DNA of 44,481 nucleotides, taken from contig JAHEDZ010000021.1 of the NCBI GenBank assembly GCA_024640955.1, positions 1-44,481 of the forward strand. Reading direction: 5' to 3'. This document shows, piece by piece, positions 17,028-25,613 of this stretch. Every line of letters begins with the position of its first letter. Position 1 is the stretch's first letter. The stretch is from Oceanospirillaceae bacterium. GTDB lineage: Bacteria; Pseudomonadota; Gammaproteobacteria; Pseudomonadales; Balneatricaceae. The notes under the pieces are model-generated. The model saw only the letters and a list, made by a program, of their open reading frames with translations. It had not been told where the DNA came from and made no database searches. A program made the translations under genes and the position numbers.

Positions 17028-17705
17028 TTAGTCTTTAAGAACATTTTTGTTTTCGTCCACAAGGTCCTGTGCCTCGTGACCGCTGATCAGCATATGGCGC
17101 TTATCAGTCCAGATTTCGACGAACGCCTGTAGCGAACGGAAGGCTAGCAGCGCCAGACTTATCGGCAGTATCACAAGTACCAGCCAGCGCTGTACGCGTT
17201 CTTTCACGCCAAACCACTCCATTATGAAGTCCGGCCAGCGCATCTCTTCAACGCCGATGTTGATCTTGTACATCTTCGCCCAGTACTCGATAGCACCGCC
17301 GCGAACATCTACGCCCAAAGCGGCCAACCAGGCTGAGTCGAGCAGGATCAGACCGTAAAGCATTGTCATGGCTGCACCGAATAGAGCCATCGCCTTACCA
17401 ATCTTGCTCGGAACAGCGTTCAGAACGATATCCACCCCTAGGTGAATACCCGTCTTCACGCCATAGCTCATCCCCAAAAGGATCAGCCAAGAAAACATAA
17501 CCATATTGAACTCGAGTGCACCCGTCCAACCTGAGTTGAAACCGTAGCGCGCCACTACCTGACCGAATGAAACCAGCATGATCGATGAGATGATCAGTAC
17601 CAGAAGGTTCTCTTCCAGGCTTGCGATAAATTTTGGATAGAGTTTTTCTAGCCCCCAAATGGCCAGAATAAACACCAACAAATAAAGATGCGGCCAATAC
17701 TGCAC
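17028..17705 (-). CDS. dctQ: TRAP transporter small permease, DctQ type
   Basis: DctQ is the four-helix inner-membrane partner of DctM. The 225-residue protein has four hydrophobic stretches, begins MQYWPHLYLLVFILAIWGLE and carries the typical DctQ region WTGALEFNMVMFSWLILLGM with FGVKTGIHLG-like YGVKTGIHLGVDIVLNAVP. It is somewhat longer than the usual 160-190 residues because of a loop around residues 130-160 and a hydrophilic C-terminal tail. The start codon is GTG at 17705, with CTGGAG eight bases upstream. It lies between dctP and dctM. Confidence 0.9.
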   Translation of the reverse strand: MQYWPHLYLLVFILAIWGLEKLYPKFIASLEENLLVLIISSIMLVSFGQVVARYGFNSGWTGALEFNMVMFSWLILLGMSYGVKTGIHLGVDIVLNAVPSKIGKAMALFGAAMTMLYGLILLDSAWLAALGVDVRGGAIEYWAKMYKINIGVEEMRWPDFIMEWFGVKERVQRWLVLVILPISLALLAFRSLQAFVEIWTDKRHMLISGHEAQDLVDENKNVLKD

Positions 17706-17751
17706 AGCTTTACTCCAGGTTTAGCGGGAACAAGCCCAAGGTATAAGGGAA

Positions 17752-17773
17752 AGCGGGCCCCGCAGGACCCGCT
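17752..17773 (-). terminator. Hairpin in the dctP-dctQ gap
   Basis: AGCGGG and CCCGCT pair across a GC-rich loop 33 bases after the dctP stop. The following TTTCCC is not a real T-run. Such 3' hairpins often stabilise the highly needed binding-protein part of the message or end a fraction of transcripts. Confidence 0.5.
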
Positions 17774-17806
17774 AGGAATCAAAGCTCTTTGGTTTAAAGA
17801 GTTCGA

Positions 17807-18796
17807 TTAAGAGTTTGCAGCCGATTCGATCAGGTCAGCACCGATCTCATCTTCGAACTGTTTCCAAACTGGCTTCATAGATTCAACCCACTTCTTGCGA
17901 CCTTCAGCGTCGAGTGTGTTGATCTTGCCGCCTGCATCCAGGATGTTCTGACGGTTAGTAGCTTCAGCCGCTTTAACAGCGAGGTTTGCTTCGTTAGACA
18001 CTTCGTTAGCGATGCGCAGGAAAGTTTCGCGATCCTTGTTTTCCATTGAATCCAGGAACTCTCTAGAGGTCATGAACAGGTAAGCCAGCAGCTGGTGGCT
18101 AGTTTCAGTAGTAGAATCCTGTACTTCGAAGAATTTCTTGGTGTAAATGTTAGACCAGGTGTTCTCCTGACCGTCTACTACGCCAGTCTGCAGCGCGCCA
18201 TATACTTCAGCAAAAGCCATCGCCTGCGGAGTACCACCCATTGCACCGATCATCGCTTTAGCAACGTCAGAAGACTGTACGCGGAATTTCAGGCCGCTAG
18301 CATCAGAAGGCTCCATCAGCGCTTTGTTAGCTGAGAAATACTTCATACCAGACATCCAGTAACCCAGACCGACGAAACCTACATCTTCCATTTCGTTCAG
18401 CAGGTTCTGGCCAGCATCAGAGTTGGTGAAACTGATCGCCGCATCCATGTCTTTGAAGATGAATGGCAGGTCGAATACGCCGTACTTAGACGTGTATGAA
18501 CCAAACTTAGAAAGTGATGGCGCGAGAATCTGAACATCGCCCAGCAGCAGCGCTTCAAGCTCTTTAGAGTCACCGAACAGCGTGGAGTTAGGGTAAACCT
18601 CAACACACAGAGTGCCGTTCATTTCAGCGTTGACACGCTCTGCAAACTTATTAGCAGCAACAACTTTAGGGTGTGTAGTACCACCAGTTACGTGGCTCAG
18701 TTTAGCTACGATTTCGCCAGCGTCACAGCTAGCCTGTGCAGTTGCAGCAGATACAGACAGAGCCAATGCAGATAGACCTAGAGTCAGCTTTTTCAT
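17807..18796 (-). CDS. dctP: TRAP transporter periplasmic binding protein, DctP type
   Basis: This 329-residue periplasmic protein captures the substrate and delivers it to DctQM. It starts with a signal peptide (MKKLTLGLSALALSVSAATA, cleavage probably after QA at about residue 22). Family landmarks are KFRVQSSDVAKAMIGAMGG, whose Arg normally holds the substrate carboxylate, and GVVDGQENTWSNIYTKKF. The DctP-like motifs suggest a C4-dicarboxylate or similar organic acid as ligand, but that is inference. CTGGAG precedes the ATG. It is first in the operon; no dctBD-like sensor is adjacent. Confidence 0.93.
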   Translation of the reverse strand: MKKLTLGLSALALSVSAATAQASCDAGEIVAKLSHVTGGTTHPKVVAANKFAERVNAEMNGTLCVEVYPNSTLFGDSKELEALLLGDVQILAPSLSKFGSYTSKYGVFDLPFIFKDMDAAISFTNSDAGQNLLNEMEDVGFVGLGYWMSGMKYFSANKALMEPSDASGLKFRVQSSDVAKAMIGAMGGTPQAMAFAEVYGALQTGVVDGQENTWSNIYTKKFFEVQDSTTETSHQLLAYLFMTSREFLDSMENKDRETFLRIANEVSNEANLAVKAAEATNRQNILDAGGKINTLDAEGRKKWVESMKPVWKQFEDEIGADLIESAANS

Positions 18797-18859
18797 TATT
18801 TATATTCTCCAGTTTAATGTTTGGGCGCGGGCCCATGCTTTGATGCGCGTGGACTGATA

Positions 18860-18874
18860 CAGATAAGATGCCAA
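18860..18874 (-). promoter_or_regulatory. Weak sigma-54-like element upstream of dctP
   Basis: On the minus strand TGGCATCTTATCTGT resembles the -24/-12 pattern, with a good TGGCA but CTGT in place of TTGC. It lies 64-78 bases before dctP. Sigma-54 control of dct genes is known in other bacteria; this match is imperfect. Confidence 0.25.
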
Positions 18875-18982
18875 CTAACCGTTCTACATATTTTTCAGAT
18901 AGTTACGGAAATAACAGATCTATTGAGTGACACTTGCGACAGGAAAATGATGGTTTTCCACACATCTAAAAAGTATATTTTT

Positions 18983-18998
18983 GGCGGATTTCCGCCAC
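18983..18998. terminator. Hairpin after the CbiM-like gene
   Basis: TGGCGG and CCGCCA flank a 4-base loop 21 bases after the stop of the CbiM-like gene on the minus strand. Read on the minus strand the tract after it is A-rich, so it is not a classical terminator in that direction; read on the plus strand it is followed by CTTTT. Its role is uncertain. Confidence 0.35.
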
Positions 18999-19018
18999 TT
19001 TTAAGATTTGGACCTCGA

Positions 19019-19729
19019 TCATTGCTCGTCGATGTATCGCCGAGCATCAAAAGTGCGGATCCAGTCCGGATGAAATACCATAAGGCCGGTCATAATGATG
19101 CCGTTAATGAGCCCCTCAGGGAACATGATCAGCGGCAGGTAGCGTACATACTCAAGATAGATCTTACCCCAGTCGTGCACCTCGGCCAGCCCAAATAGCA
19201 GTGCCAAACTCAGCCCCGAGCTCGCAACCGTAACGCCTCCCCCGAGAAAGGCAACAACGAAGAGGTAGATAAAGAAATTGAGCGGCAAACGCTGCTCTGC
19301 TTGACGCAGTATCAGCATACAGACGGTCGCGGGAATCAAAACTTTAGTTAGCAAATTCACCGCCAGCATCTGCCAGGGCTCAACCCCGAGCAAACTAAGA
19401 AGCACTAAGGCAGCTGAACCTGCGAGTAGCGCCAGATCCCAGCCAAAGACCAGAGCAAGTGTTGTTATACCCAAAAAATGTATGCTCAAACCAGCTGAAA
19501 GCCCTGCACGAAAGCTCCATGTCAGCATTAAAATCACGGCCGCAGCGTATAGCATATGCTGCAGCCTTGGCTCCGCTCGCAATACCGCCATAGGCAAGCG
19601 TTTCAGGGCTACAAAGAGAGCGGGCACTACCCAGAGCGCAGCAAAGAGTTGCCAACCCAATCCAAGCGAGACTATTGCAGTATCCAAATCCATTCCAAAA
19701 CTAGTCTGTTGTTCAGAGAGGTAAAACAT
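19019..19729 (-). CDS. CbiM/COG3235-type membrane protein (ECF-permease-like)
   Basis: This 236-residue protein has six or seven hydrophobic segments (about residues 25-43, 58-72, 80-115, 121-139, 150-182, 196-218) and the sequences GLSIHFLGITTLALVFGWDL and LPLIMFPEGLINGIIMTGL, which recall the COG3235 branch of the CbiM cobalt/nickel-permease family. True CbiM/NikM proteins start with a metal-binding Met-His pair; this one does not. No ATPase (CbiO) or CbiQ gene is adjacent. Substrate is therefore unknown. A start 12 codons later (ATG at 19693, MDLDTAIVSLG) is equally plausible because neither has a good ribosome site. It follows rimI by 46 bases. Confidence 0.7.
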   Translation of the reverse strand: MFYLSEQQTSFGMDLDTAIVSLGLGWQLFAALWVVPALFVALKRLPMAVLRAEPRLQHMLYAAAVILMLTWSFRAGLSAGLSIHFLGITTLALVFGWDLALLAGSAALVLLSLLGVEPWQMLAVNLLTKVLIPATVCMLILRQAEQRLPLNFFIYLFVVAFLGGGVTVASSGLSLALLFGLAEVHDWGKIYLEYVRYLPLIMFPEGLINGIIMTGLMVFHPDWIRTFDARRYIDEQ

Positions 19730-19775
19730 AGATGCCGAACCAGAGCGCTAAACTTGAGCAGCTTAACCAGCGCAG

Positions 19776-20219
19776 CTAAACAAGCTCCAGCGACATCAAC
19801 AGCGCATCTTTGGACGGTTTCCCAGATGCTGAAGGATAATACCCCGGGCGGCGGCCATCATTGATATAGCCCAAGTTTTTATAGAGTTTTTGCGCCGGCT
19901 CGTTACCCTCACGCACCTCCAACAAAACCCGCTCGATACCCTGTTGGCGAAGCCGCCCCTGGGCCAACTCTAGGGCTGCAGCGGCATAGCCTAGGTCACG
20001 GCACTGGGGTAGCACACCGATACGCAGCAGCTCGGCTTCAGGGGTAATTACGCTGAAACTGGCGTAACCGACTAGCTCAGAGTCGACTTCAAATAGGAAG
20101 AGTGGGAAACGTTTGGCATCATTAAGATAGGCGGTCCAGAGTGCTTCTGAGTACGCGTCACTGAAACAGGCGCTATCAAGCCGAAGTAGAGCTTCAAGGC
20201 TCGCCTCTACTAGCCTCAT
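19776..20219 (-). CDS. rimI: RimI-type ribosomal protein N-acetyltransferase
   Basis: RimI acetylates the N-terminal alanine of ribosomal protein S18. The 147-residue protein is a single GNAT fold: the acetyl-CoA motif region appears as LLRIGVLPQCRDLGYAAAAL, then VLLEVREGNEPAQKLYKNLG and the RimI-typical YYPSASGKPSKDALLMSLEL. It begins immediately after the stop of the preceding gene (TAG-ATG), indicating translational coupling. A holD-rimI pair is also found in E. coli, which supports both calls. Another GNAT substrate cannot be excluded from sequence alone. Confidence 0.85.
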   Translation of the reverse strand: MRLVEASLEALLRLDSACFSDAYSEALWTAYLNDAKRFPLFLFEVDSELVGYASFSVITPEAELLRIGVLPQCRDLGYAAAALELAQGRLRQQGIERVLLEVREGNEPAQKLYKNLGYINDGRRPGYYPSASGKPSKDALLMSLELV

Positions 20220-21044
20220 CTATTCAGACGCCCCACCAACAAGCGGTTGTAGGTCAATCCAAAGCTGACGTTTGATCTCAGGCAGTCGCAACACCTCTGA
20301 CAGCGTGGCACTCGCTAAGCAGCTCATGTTTTTCTGCGGGTGCAACAGTAGTTCACCGCAGCTCACCTCGCTATGTTGCTCACCCATCACCCAGCGGCTC
20401 AGCCCAGCACCCAACATCAGAATATGCTCGGCACGGCTCTTCTTCTGCATCGACTCAAGGGTCAGTTGCACATATTTAAACGCCTCCTCAGAACCCTGAT
20501 TAAGCTTCGAACCCGCCAAATGCGGCCACTGCAACATGACGGGCAGACTCATCTGCTGGGGATCCTCACCCAAAGCGCGCACCAGTCCAACCAGCAACTT
20601 CTTATACGGATCACTCAGTGCTTGAGGCCCAGCATTAGGTAGCTCATCCACTATGACGAAGCGCGGAGTACGAGTCAGTACAAAACGAAAACGAGGTACC
20701 GGCTGCGGCGCGACACGATGAGCTGCAGGCGAAGCTCCGGCTGCTGGAGCACTCTGCTGATCGTCCTTCCGAGAAGTAGCGGGAAGATCTTCAGCGAGCG
20801 CCTCGCTGATATGAGCCATGGAACGCTGTTCGGCGTGCTGTCCATCCAGCGCGTGCCCGCCTTTGGTAGCTGGCGGCTTAACGATCTGGGCCGGTGACTT
20901 CGCTTCTGGCTCAGACGGTTGGTCCTGCCCCGGATGGGTAAAGCTGTAGACCCAAGCGGGCGAAGCCGCAGCTTTCGCTAGCGGGGCGCGTGGCAGCCAG
21001 AGATCAACGCCGAGCTGCTTAAGGTATTCAGCCTGAGTATTCAT
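20220..21044 (-). CDS. holD: Probable DNA polymerase III psi subunit, long divergent form
   Basis: This 274-residue protein has three parts. The N-terminal YLKQLGVDLWLPRAP (residues 7-21) resembles the chi-binding peptide of E. coli psi (LQQLGITQWSLRRP). A Pro/Ala/Gln-rich, probably disordered linker spans about residues 25-117. The C-terminal core (about 118-270) has VIVDELPN, LVRALGEDPQQM, MLGAGLSRWVMG and IKRQLWIDLQPL, in the same order as psi elements LVANDLP, VLRALTVSPDQV, SWRLG and ARAALWQQI. E. coli psi is only about 137 residues. Placement directly before rimI matches E. coli. Pseudomonads are known to have a cryptic, poorly conserved psi. A hypothetical protein is the alternative. 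Confidence 0.6.
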   Translation of the reverse strand: MNTQAEYLKQLGVDLWLPRAPLAKAAASPAWVYSFTHPGQDQPSEPEAKSPAQIVKPPATKGGHALDGQHAEQRSMAHISEALAEDLPATSRKDDQQSAPAAGASPAAHRVAPQPVPRFRFVLTRTPRFVIVDELPNAGPQALSDPYKKLLVGLVRALGEDPQQMSLPVMLQWPHLAGSKLNQGSEEAFKYVQLTLESMQKKSRAEHILMLGAGLSRWVMGEQHSEVSCGELLLHPQKNMSCLASATLSEVLRLPEIKRQLWIDLQPLVGGASE

Positions 21045-21056
21045 AAGCTCTCTTAG

Positions 21057-22595
21057 TTACACCTGCGGATGCGCTTTGGTCTGATTCGCATCCAACAGAT
21101 TTAGCGCATGAAGATAAGCTTTGGCAGAAGCGATGATTATATCCGTATCCGCACCGAGCCCATTGACGATGCGCCCGGCCTTCTCCAAACGTACAGTTAC
21201 CTCACCCTGAGAGTCTGTTCCTTGGGTAACCGCGTTAACCGAGTAGATCAACAATGAGGCGCCCGATTTAGCAACGGCTTCAATCGCATTGAAAACGGCA
21301 TCCACGGGGCCACTGCCCTTAGCTTCTGCACTCAACTCTTCGCCACCCATCTGCAGTACTAGCTGCGCATTGGGTGTTTCCCCCGTCTGCGACTGTACGC
21401 TCAAGCTGCTCAGATGGAACTGATCACTCGAAGCTTCAGCGCGGGTGTTACTCACCAACGCCATCAAATCTTCATCGAATATCTCATGCTTTTTGTCGGC
21501 CAGCTCTTTAAATCGGCCGAAAGCGTTGTTGAGCTCGGCATCCGAGCTGAAAGTGGTACCGAGCTCTTCTAAGCGAGCACGGAAAGCAGCACGGCCCGAG
21601 TGCTTGCCCATCACCATTTTGTTCGTATTCCAACCAACAGATTCAGCGGTCATTATCTCGTAAGTTTCACGGTGTTTAAGCACACCGTCCTGGTGAATAC
21701 CGGACTCATGAGCAAAGGCATTAGCCCCAACAATCGCTTTATTCGGCTGAACAGGGAAACCGGTAACACTGGAGACTAATTTAGAGGCTGCAACGATCTG
21801 TGTGGTATCGATGTTGGTCTCCACGTTCAATAGATCTTTGCGCGTGCGCATGGCCATTACGATCTCTTCAAGTGAAGCGTTACCTGCACGCTCGCCCAAA
21901 CCGTTAACGGTACACTCAACCTGACGCGCTCCTGCTCCAACGGCTGCAAGCGAATTCGCCACCGCCAAGCCTAAATCGTTATGACAGTGGACCGAGAATA
22001 TCGCCTTATCTGCATTCGGGATACGCGCAATCAGCTCACCGATATGCGTGCCAAACTCGTGCGGCACTGCGTAGCCTACGGTATCAGGAATGTTAATCGT
22101 ACGGGCGCCAGCATCAATCGCCGCTTCAATGATGCGACACATAAAGTCCATCTCGGAGCGGCTCGCATCCTCAAGCGAAAACTCTACATCATCGATCAAA
22201 TTGCGGGCGCGCTTTACCGCATGGACAGCCTGAGCAACAACCTGGTCTGGCTCCATCTGCAACTTGTACTTCATATGAATCGGAGACGTCGCAATAAAGG
22301 TGTGAATACGCCCTTGAGCCGCGTTCGCCAGCGCTTCACCAGCACGATCTATATCGGCATCCAGCGCGCGTGACAGCGAGCAGATGCGACTCTCTTTTAT
22401 CTGGTCAGCAATGGTTTTTACGGCCTCAAAGTCACCAGGACTGGCAATCGCAAAACCTGCTTCAATCACATCGACCCGCAGACGCTCAAGCTGACGCGCA
22501 ATCCTTAACTTCTCTTCACCAGTCATCGATGCGCCAGGGCTCTGTTCACCGTCACGCAGGGTAGTATCAAAGATAATAACGCGATCGTTGCTCAT
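21057..22595 (-). CDS. leuA: 2-Isopropylmalate synthase
   Basis: LeuA condenses acetyl-CoA and 2-oxoisovalerate, the first committed step of leucine synthesis in the cytosol. The 512-residue protein has the catalytic HMGL-like barrel: [20 protein letters not shown] (start motif) and [20 protein letters not shown] with the metal-binding His pair. The C-terminal LeuA dimer domain (about 390-505) binds leucine for feedback inhibition. I chose ATG 22595 because GGAGAG lies 5 bases upstream; a TTG four codons earlier is possible. The next gene, the holD candidate, begins 12 bases after the leuA stop. No leader peptide was seen upstream. Confidence 0.96.
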   Translation of the reverse strand: MSNDRVIIFDTTLRDGEQSPGASMTGEEKLRIARQLERLRVDVIEAGFAIASPGDFEAVKTIADQIKESRICSLSRALDADIDRAGEALANAAQGRIHTFIATSPIHMKYKLQMEPDQVVAQAVHAVKRARNLIDDVEFSLEDASRSEMDFMCRIIEAAIDAGARTINIPDTVGYAVPHEFGTHIGELIARIPNADKAIFSVHCHNDLGLAVANSLAAVGAGARQVECTVNGLGERAGNASLEEIVMAMRTRKDLLNVETNIDTTQIVAASKLVSSVTGFPVQPNKAIVGANAFAHESGIHQDGVLKHRETYEIMTAESVGWNTNKMVMGKHSGRAAFRARLEELGTTFSSDAELNNAFGRFKELADKKHEIFDEDLMALVSNTRAEASSDQFHLSSLSVQSQTGETPNAQLVLQMGGEELSAEAKGSGPVDAVFNAIEAVAKSGASLLIYSVNAVTQGTDSQGEVTVRLEKAGRIVNGLGADTDIIIASAKAYLHALNLLDANQTKAHPQV

Positions 22596-22721
22596 GGGAC
22601 TCTCCAAGGAAATAACAAAACCAACAGTGACTCGACTGGGATAAACACAGCTGTAATCACGTAAATATCAAACTATGATAGCGCTTTGTGACCCAGCGAA
22701 GAAAGCTTAAAGGGGTGTTGG

Positions 22722-23873
22722 ATGCCAGCATTTGATTTCGACCAATTGATTGACCGCACACAGAGTTCAAGCGAGAAGTGGCAGAAGTATGCGGACACCG
22801 AAATTCTGCCGCTCTGGGTTGCTGATACTGATTTTCAATCACCACCCTGCATCATAGAAGCTCTGCGGCAGCGAGTTGATCATGGCGTCTTCGGCTATAC
22901 CGATACACCGTCCTCGCTCAATCAGGTATTTGTCGAGCGTATGGCGCGGCTTTATCAGTGGCAGCTACAGGCTGACAATCTAATTTGGCTACCGGGCCTA
23001 GTCTGCGGTTTGAATCTGGCTGTGCGCGCCTACTGCGACGAAAACGGTGCGGCTATGAGCGCGACCCCCATCTACCCTCCGTTTAAAAGTGCGCCTCGCC
23101 TCTCCAATCGCGAAGTGATCTGCCTACCGATGCGACAGGCCGGCGAGCATCAAATTATCGATTTCGAGGCCCTCGAAAACGCCATCACTGATCAGACTCA
23201 GTTACTGCTCTTCTGTAATCCGCATAACCCGGGCGGCGCGGTCTATCGCAGGGCCGAACTCGCGCAACTCGCTGAGATCATCATCCGTCACGACCTGATA
23301 ATCTGTAGCGATGAGATTCATTGCGACTTAATTCTCGAACCCGAACTGCGACACACCCCTATCGCAAGCCTGGGACCTGAGATTGCCGCGCGCACCATCA
23401 CACTGATGGCGCCCAGCAAGACCTGGAATATTGCCGGCCTAGGATGCTCGGTTGCAGTGATCGAGAACGTAGAACTGCGCAAACGTTTCGCACGCATTCG
23501 TAAAGGCATAGTCCCGGGCGTTAATCTACTGGGGTTCACCGCTGCAGAGGCAGCTTACCGAGACGGTGATGAGTGGAACCGACAACAACTGGACTACTTA
23601 AGGGCCAATCGCGGTTATCTGCTGGAGCAGATAAACAGTATCCCAGGGCTTCGTATGCCCAAAAACGAGGCGACCTATCTGGCGTGGATTGATGCTAGCG
23701 GCTTAAAACTATCCTCCCCCCATAAATTCTTTGAACAGTCTGGGGTTGGACTGTCCGATGGCGCTGATTTTGGTGATGAGCAGTCGGTGAGGCTGAATTT
23801 TGGCTGCCCCCGAAGCCGACTGGAGGAGGCGGTACAGCGGATGCAAAGTGCGGTGGATGACCTCAACCTCTAG
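22722..23873 (+). CDS. MalY/PatB-family PLP-dependent C-S lyase or aminotransferase
   Basis: This 383-residue cytosolic protein belongs to fold-type I PLP enzymes. LPLWVADTDFQSPPCIIEAL is the MalY/PatB start motif, FCNPHNPGGAVYRR and ICSDEIHCDLIL hold cofactor-contacting residues, and LMAPSKTWNIAGLG carries the Schiff-base lysine. Family members are mostly cystathionine beta-lyases (PatB, MalY), which split cystathionine to homocysteine, pyruvate and ammonia, though some act as aminotransferases. The gene is divergent from leuA and convergent with epmA. A -10-like TATGAT lies upstream near 22674 without a good -35. No malT-like partner is nearby. Confidence 0.85.
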   Translation: MPAFDFDQLIDRTQSSSEKWQKYADTEILPLWVADTDFQSPPCIIEALRQRVDHGVFGYTDTPSSLNQVFVERMARLYQWQLQADNLIWLPGLVCGLNLAVRAYCDENGAAMSATPIYPPFKSAPRLSNREVICLPMRQAGEHQIIDFEALENAITDQTQLLLFCNPHNPGGAVYRRAELAQLAEIIIRHDLIICSDEIHCDLILEPELRHTPIASLGPEIAARTITLMAPSKTWNIAGLGCSVAVIENVELRKRFARIRKGIVPGVNLLGFTAAEAAYRDGDEWNRQQLDYLRANRGYLLEQINSIPGLRMPKNEATYLAWIDASGLKLSSPHKFFEQSGVGLSDGADFGDEQSVRLNFGCPRSRLEEAVQRMQSAVDDLNL

Positions 23874-23902
23874 TCAGGTGCCGTTGCAGCGATCAGAAAC
23901 GG

Positions 23903-24868
23903 TCAAGCCCGATCAAAGGCGAACGGAATAACCTCTTGAATGCTTGAGAGCCCAAGTTTGATCATCAAAAGACGATCAAATCCAAGCGCTACGCCCGAGC
24001 AGTTCGGGAAGCCCGCTTCCAACGCTGCCACTAGACGAGTCTCGAGCGGACGCTGGGGTAGCCCGTTCTGACCTCTAAACTGGTCATCCGCCTGCAGCCG
24101 ATCAGCCTGCTCCTCAGGATCGCGCAACTCCTGATAGCCATTTGCCAACTCCATACCGCCAGCATAGAGTTCAAACCGGGTAGCGACCAAGGTACCCGTA
24201 GAGTCAGTTCCGACTTCAGCCAAGGCAGCCTGAGAGGCGGGAAAATCATAGACCAACACAGGCTCGATCAGCTTCGGTTCAATCAGGTGGGACATCACCA
24301 ACTCTAACCAAGTATCCTTGCGGTCATCGGAAAAAGGCATGTCGAACTGCGACTCAAGCAGTGCCTTGAGCGACTTGATACTCGCAGTGTGTGGATCGAG
24401 GCCCACATATTGAAGAAAAAGCTCGCGATAGGTAAGACGTTCCCAATGCTGCTGGCCAAGCACCTCGCTCACCAGTGCCTGCACCTCATCCATCAACTCA
24501 CGACTGCTGAAACGCGGTCGATACCACTCCAGCATCGTAAACTCAGGGTTGTGCAGTCGGCCGAATTCGCCGTTACGAAACGCCTTGCCCAGTTGATAGA
24601 TTGGACCCGAGTCTGCTGCCAACAACCTCTTCATAGCATACTCAGGTGAGCTTTGCAGATAGAGCGACTGCGTGTCACCGCCTGGATAAGGCTGGTAGCT
24701 TACCTCGAGTGAATCGATAAAAGGGTCGCTGACCGCCGCATGCGACATGCACTGAGTATCCACCTCCAATACACCACGCTCAGCAAAAAATGCGCGCACC
24801 TGCGCCAGCACCTTTGCACGTTCGCGCAGCGTCAGAATTTCAGCGCTGGGTTGCCAGTGGTTATTCAT
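23903..24868 (-). CDS. epmA: EF-P beta-lysine ligase EpmA (GenX/PoxA)
   Basis: EpmA is a truncated class II lysyl-tRNA-synthetase-like enzyme that attaches (R)-beta-lysine to a lysine of EF-P. The 321-residue length matches the family (325 in E. coli), and no anticodon-binding domain precedes the catalytic core. Class II motifs are visible: motif 2 as IYQLGKAFRNGEFGRLHNPEFTMLEW (seen as FRNGEFGRLHNPEFTMLEWY) and motif 3 as GCSGVALGFDRLLMIKLG, here NCSGVALGFDRLLM. It lies downstream of efp on the same strand, with a perfect inverted repeat in the gap. It probably needs its own promoter or read-through of that repeat. Confidence 0.94.
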   Translation of the reverse strand: MNNHWQPSAEILTLRERAKVLAQVRAFFAERGVLEVDTQCMSHAAVSDPFIDSLEVSYQPYPGGDTQSLYLQSSPEYAMKRLLAADSGPIYQLGKAFRNGEFGRLHNPEFTMLEWYRPRFSSRELMDEVQALVSEVLGQQHWERLTYRELFLQYVGLDPHTASIKSLKALLESQFDMPFSDDRKDTWLELVMSHLIEPKLIEPVLVYDFPASQAALAEVGTDSTGTLVATRFELYAGGMELANGYQELRDPEEQADRLQADDQFRGQNGLPQRPLETRLVAALEAGFPNCSGVALGFDRLLMIKLGLSSIQEVIPFAFDRA

Positions 24869-24888
24869 ATTTCTCTCGGTAACGGAAA

Positions 24889-24937
24889 AGGGGTCAGATC
24901 CTAATTAATTCGCAGAATTAATTAGGATCTGACCCCT
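24889..24937. repeat. Perfect 23-bp inverted repeat (REP/MITE-like) between efp and epmA
   Basis: Two identical 23-base arms (24889-24911 and 24915-24937) flank a 3-base loop; the arms start AGGGGTCAGATCC and end in an A/T-rich TAATTAATTC. The GGGGTCAGATCC motif resembles terminal sequences often seen near REP-associated or IS200-type Y1 transposases in marine gammaproteobacteria; no transposase is here. On the minus strand the stem is followed by TTTTCC, so it may also act as a terminator for efp. Confidence 0.85.
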
Positions 24938-24974
24938 CTATATCACTCTTTATAGCTCTTTATGGCTTTGGGTC

Positions 24975-25538
24975 TTAAGCGCGGCTTACGTACTCACCAG
25001 AACGCGTATCGATACGCAGCACTTCACCTTGGTTGATGAACAGAGGCACTTTAACAACAGCACCGGTGCTCATTTTAGCGGGCTTAGAACCACCGTTGGC
25101 AGTATCACCTTTCAGACCAGGATCGGTCTCAACCACTTCAAGTTCAACAAAGTTCGGAGGCGTTACGGCAATTGGGTTGTCGTTCCACAGGGTGATCATC
25201 ACCTTGTCACCCTCTTTGAGCCACTTCGCGCTCTCAGCAACAGCATTCTGATCAGCTGCATACTGCTCGAAGCTGTTTGGCTCCATAAAGTGCCACATCT
25301 CACCATCGCTGTAGAGGTACTCCATGTCGCGATCCATCACATCAGCAGTCTCTGCTGATTCGTTCGACTTGAAGGTACGCTCCCAGATACGACCCGTCAT
25401 CAGGTTACGCAGACGCACACGCGTGAAAGCCTGTCCTTTACCTGGTTTAACAAACTCGACTTCAACCATGTTACACGGGTCGCCATCGATCATCACTTTC
25501 ATACCAGTCTTAAACTGGCCGCTAGATACGTTGCCCAT
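24975..25538 (-). CDS. efp: Elongation factor P
   Basis: EF-P binds stalled ribosomes and rescues synthesis of polyproline. The three-domain protein is 187 residues when started at 25538 ([20 protein letters not shown]); in that numbering the lysine in VKPGKGQAF is residue 34, the same position that is beta-lysylated in E. coli. A start five codons upstream is possible but lacks a ribosome site and shifts this position. [20 protein letters not shown]-like [19 protein letters not shown] and the terminal [14 protein letters not shown] are intact. The modification enzymes epmA (downstream) and epmB (divergent) flank it, so the lysine is very probably modified. Confidence 0.97.
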   Translation of the reverse strand: MGNVSSGQFKTGMKVMIDGDPCNMVEVEFVKPGKGQAFTRVRLRNLMTGRIWERTFKSNESAETADVMDRDMEYLYSDGEMWHFMEPNSFEQYAADQNAVAESAKWLKEGDKVMITLWNDNPIAVTPPNFVELEVVETDPGLKGDTANGGSKPAKMSTGAVVKVPLFINQGEVLRIDTRSGEYVSRA

Positions 25539-25564
25539 CAAATTTTTCCACATTGACGTTTAGT

Positions 25565-25593
25565 TTGACGCGCATTCTACTTGAAAGGAGAAT
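25565..25593 (+). promoter_or_regulatory. Candidate promoter for epmB
   Basis: TTGACG (25565-25570), a 17-base spacer and GAGAAT (25588-25593) form a plausible sigma-70 pair. The predicted start near 25600 lies only about 15-25 bases from the epmB start, leaving a very short leader. Confidence 0.4.
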
Positions 25594-25613
25594 GCCGGCC
25601 AAACAGTTAAAGT

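Noticed and set aside
22596-22721. Leader-peptide attenuator for leuA
   Set aside because: No short frame rich in leucine codons followed by a hairpin and T-run was found between the divergent starts.
24941-24974. Short tandem-like CTCTTTAT copies next to the inverted repeat
   Set aside because: Only two 8-base copies; too short to call a repeat array or a target-site duplication.
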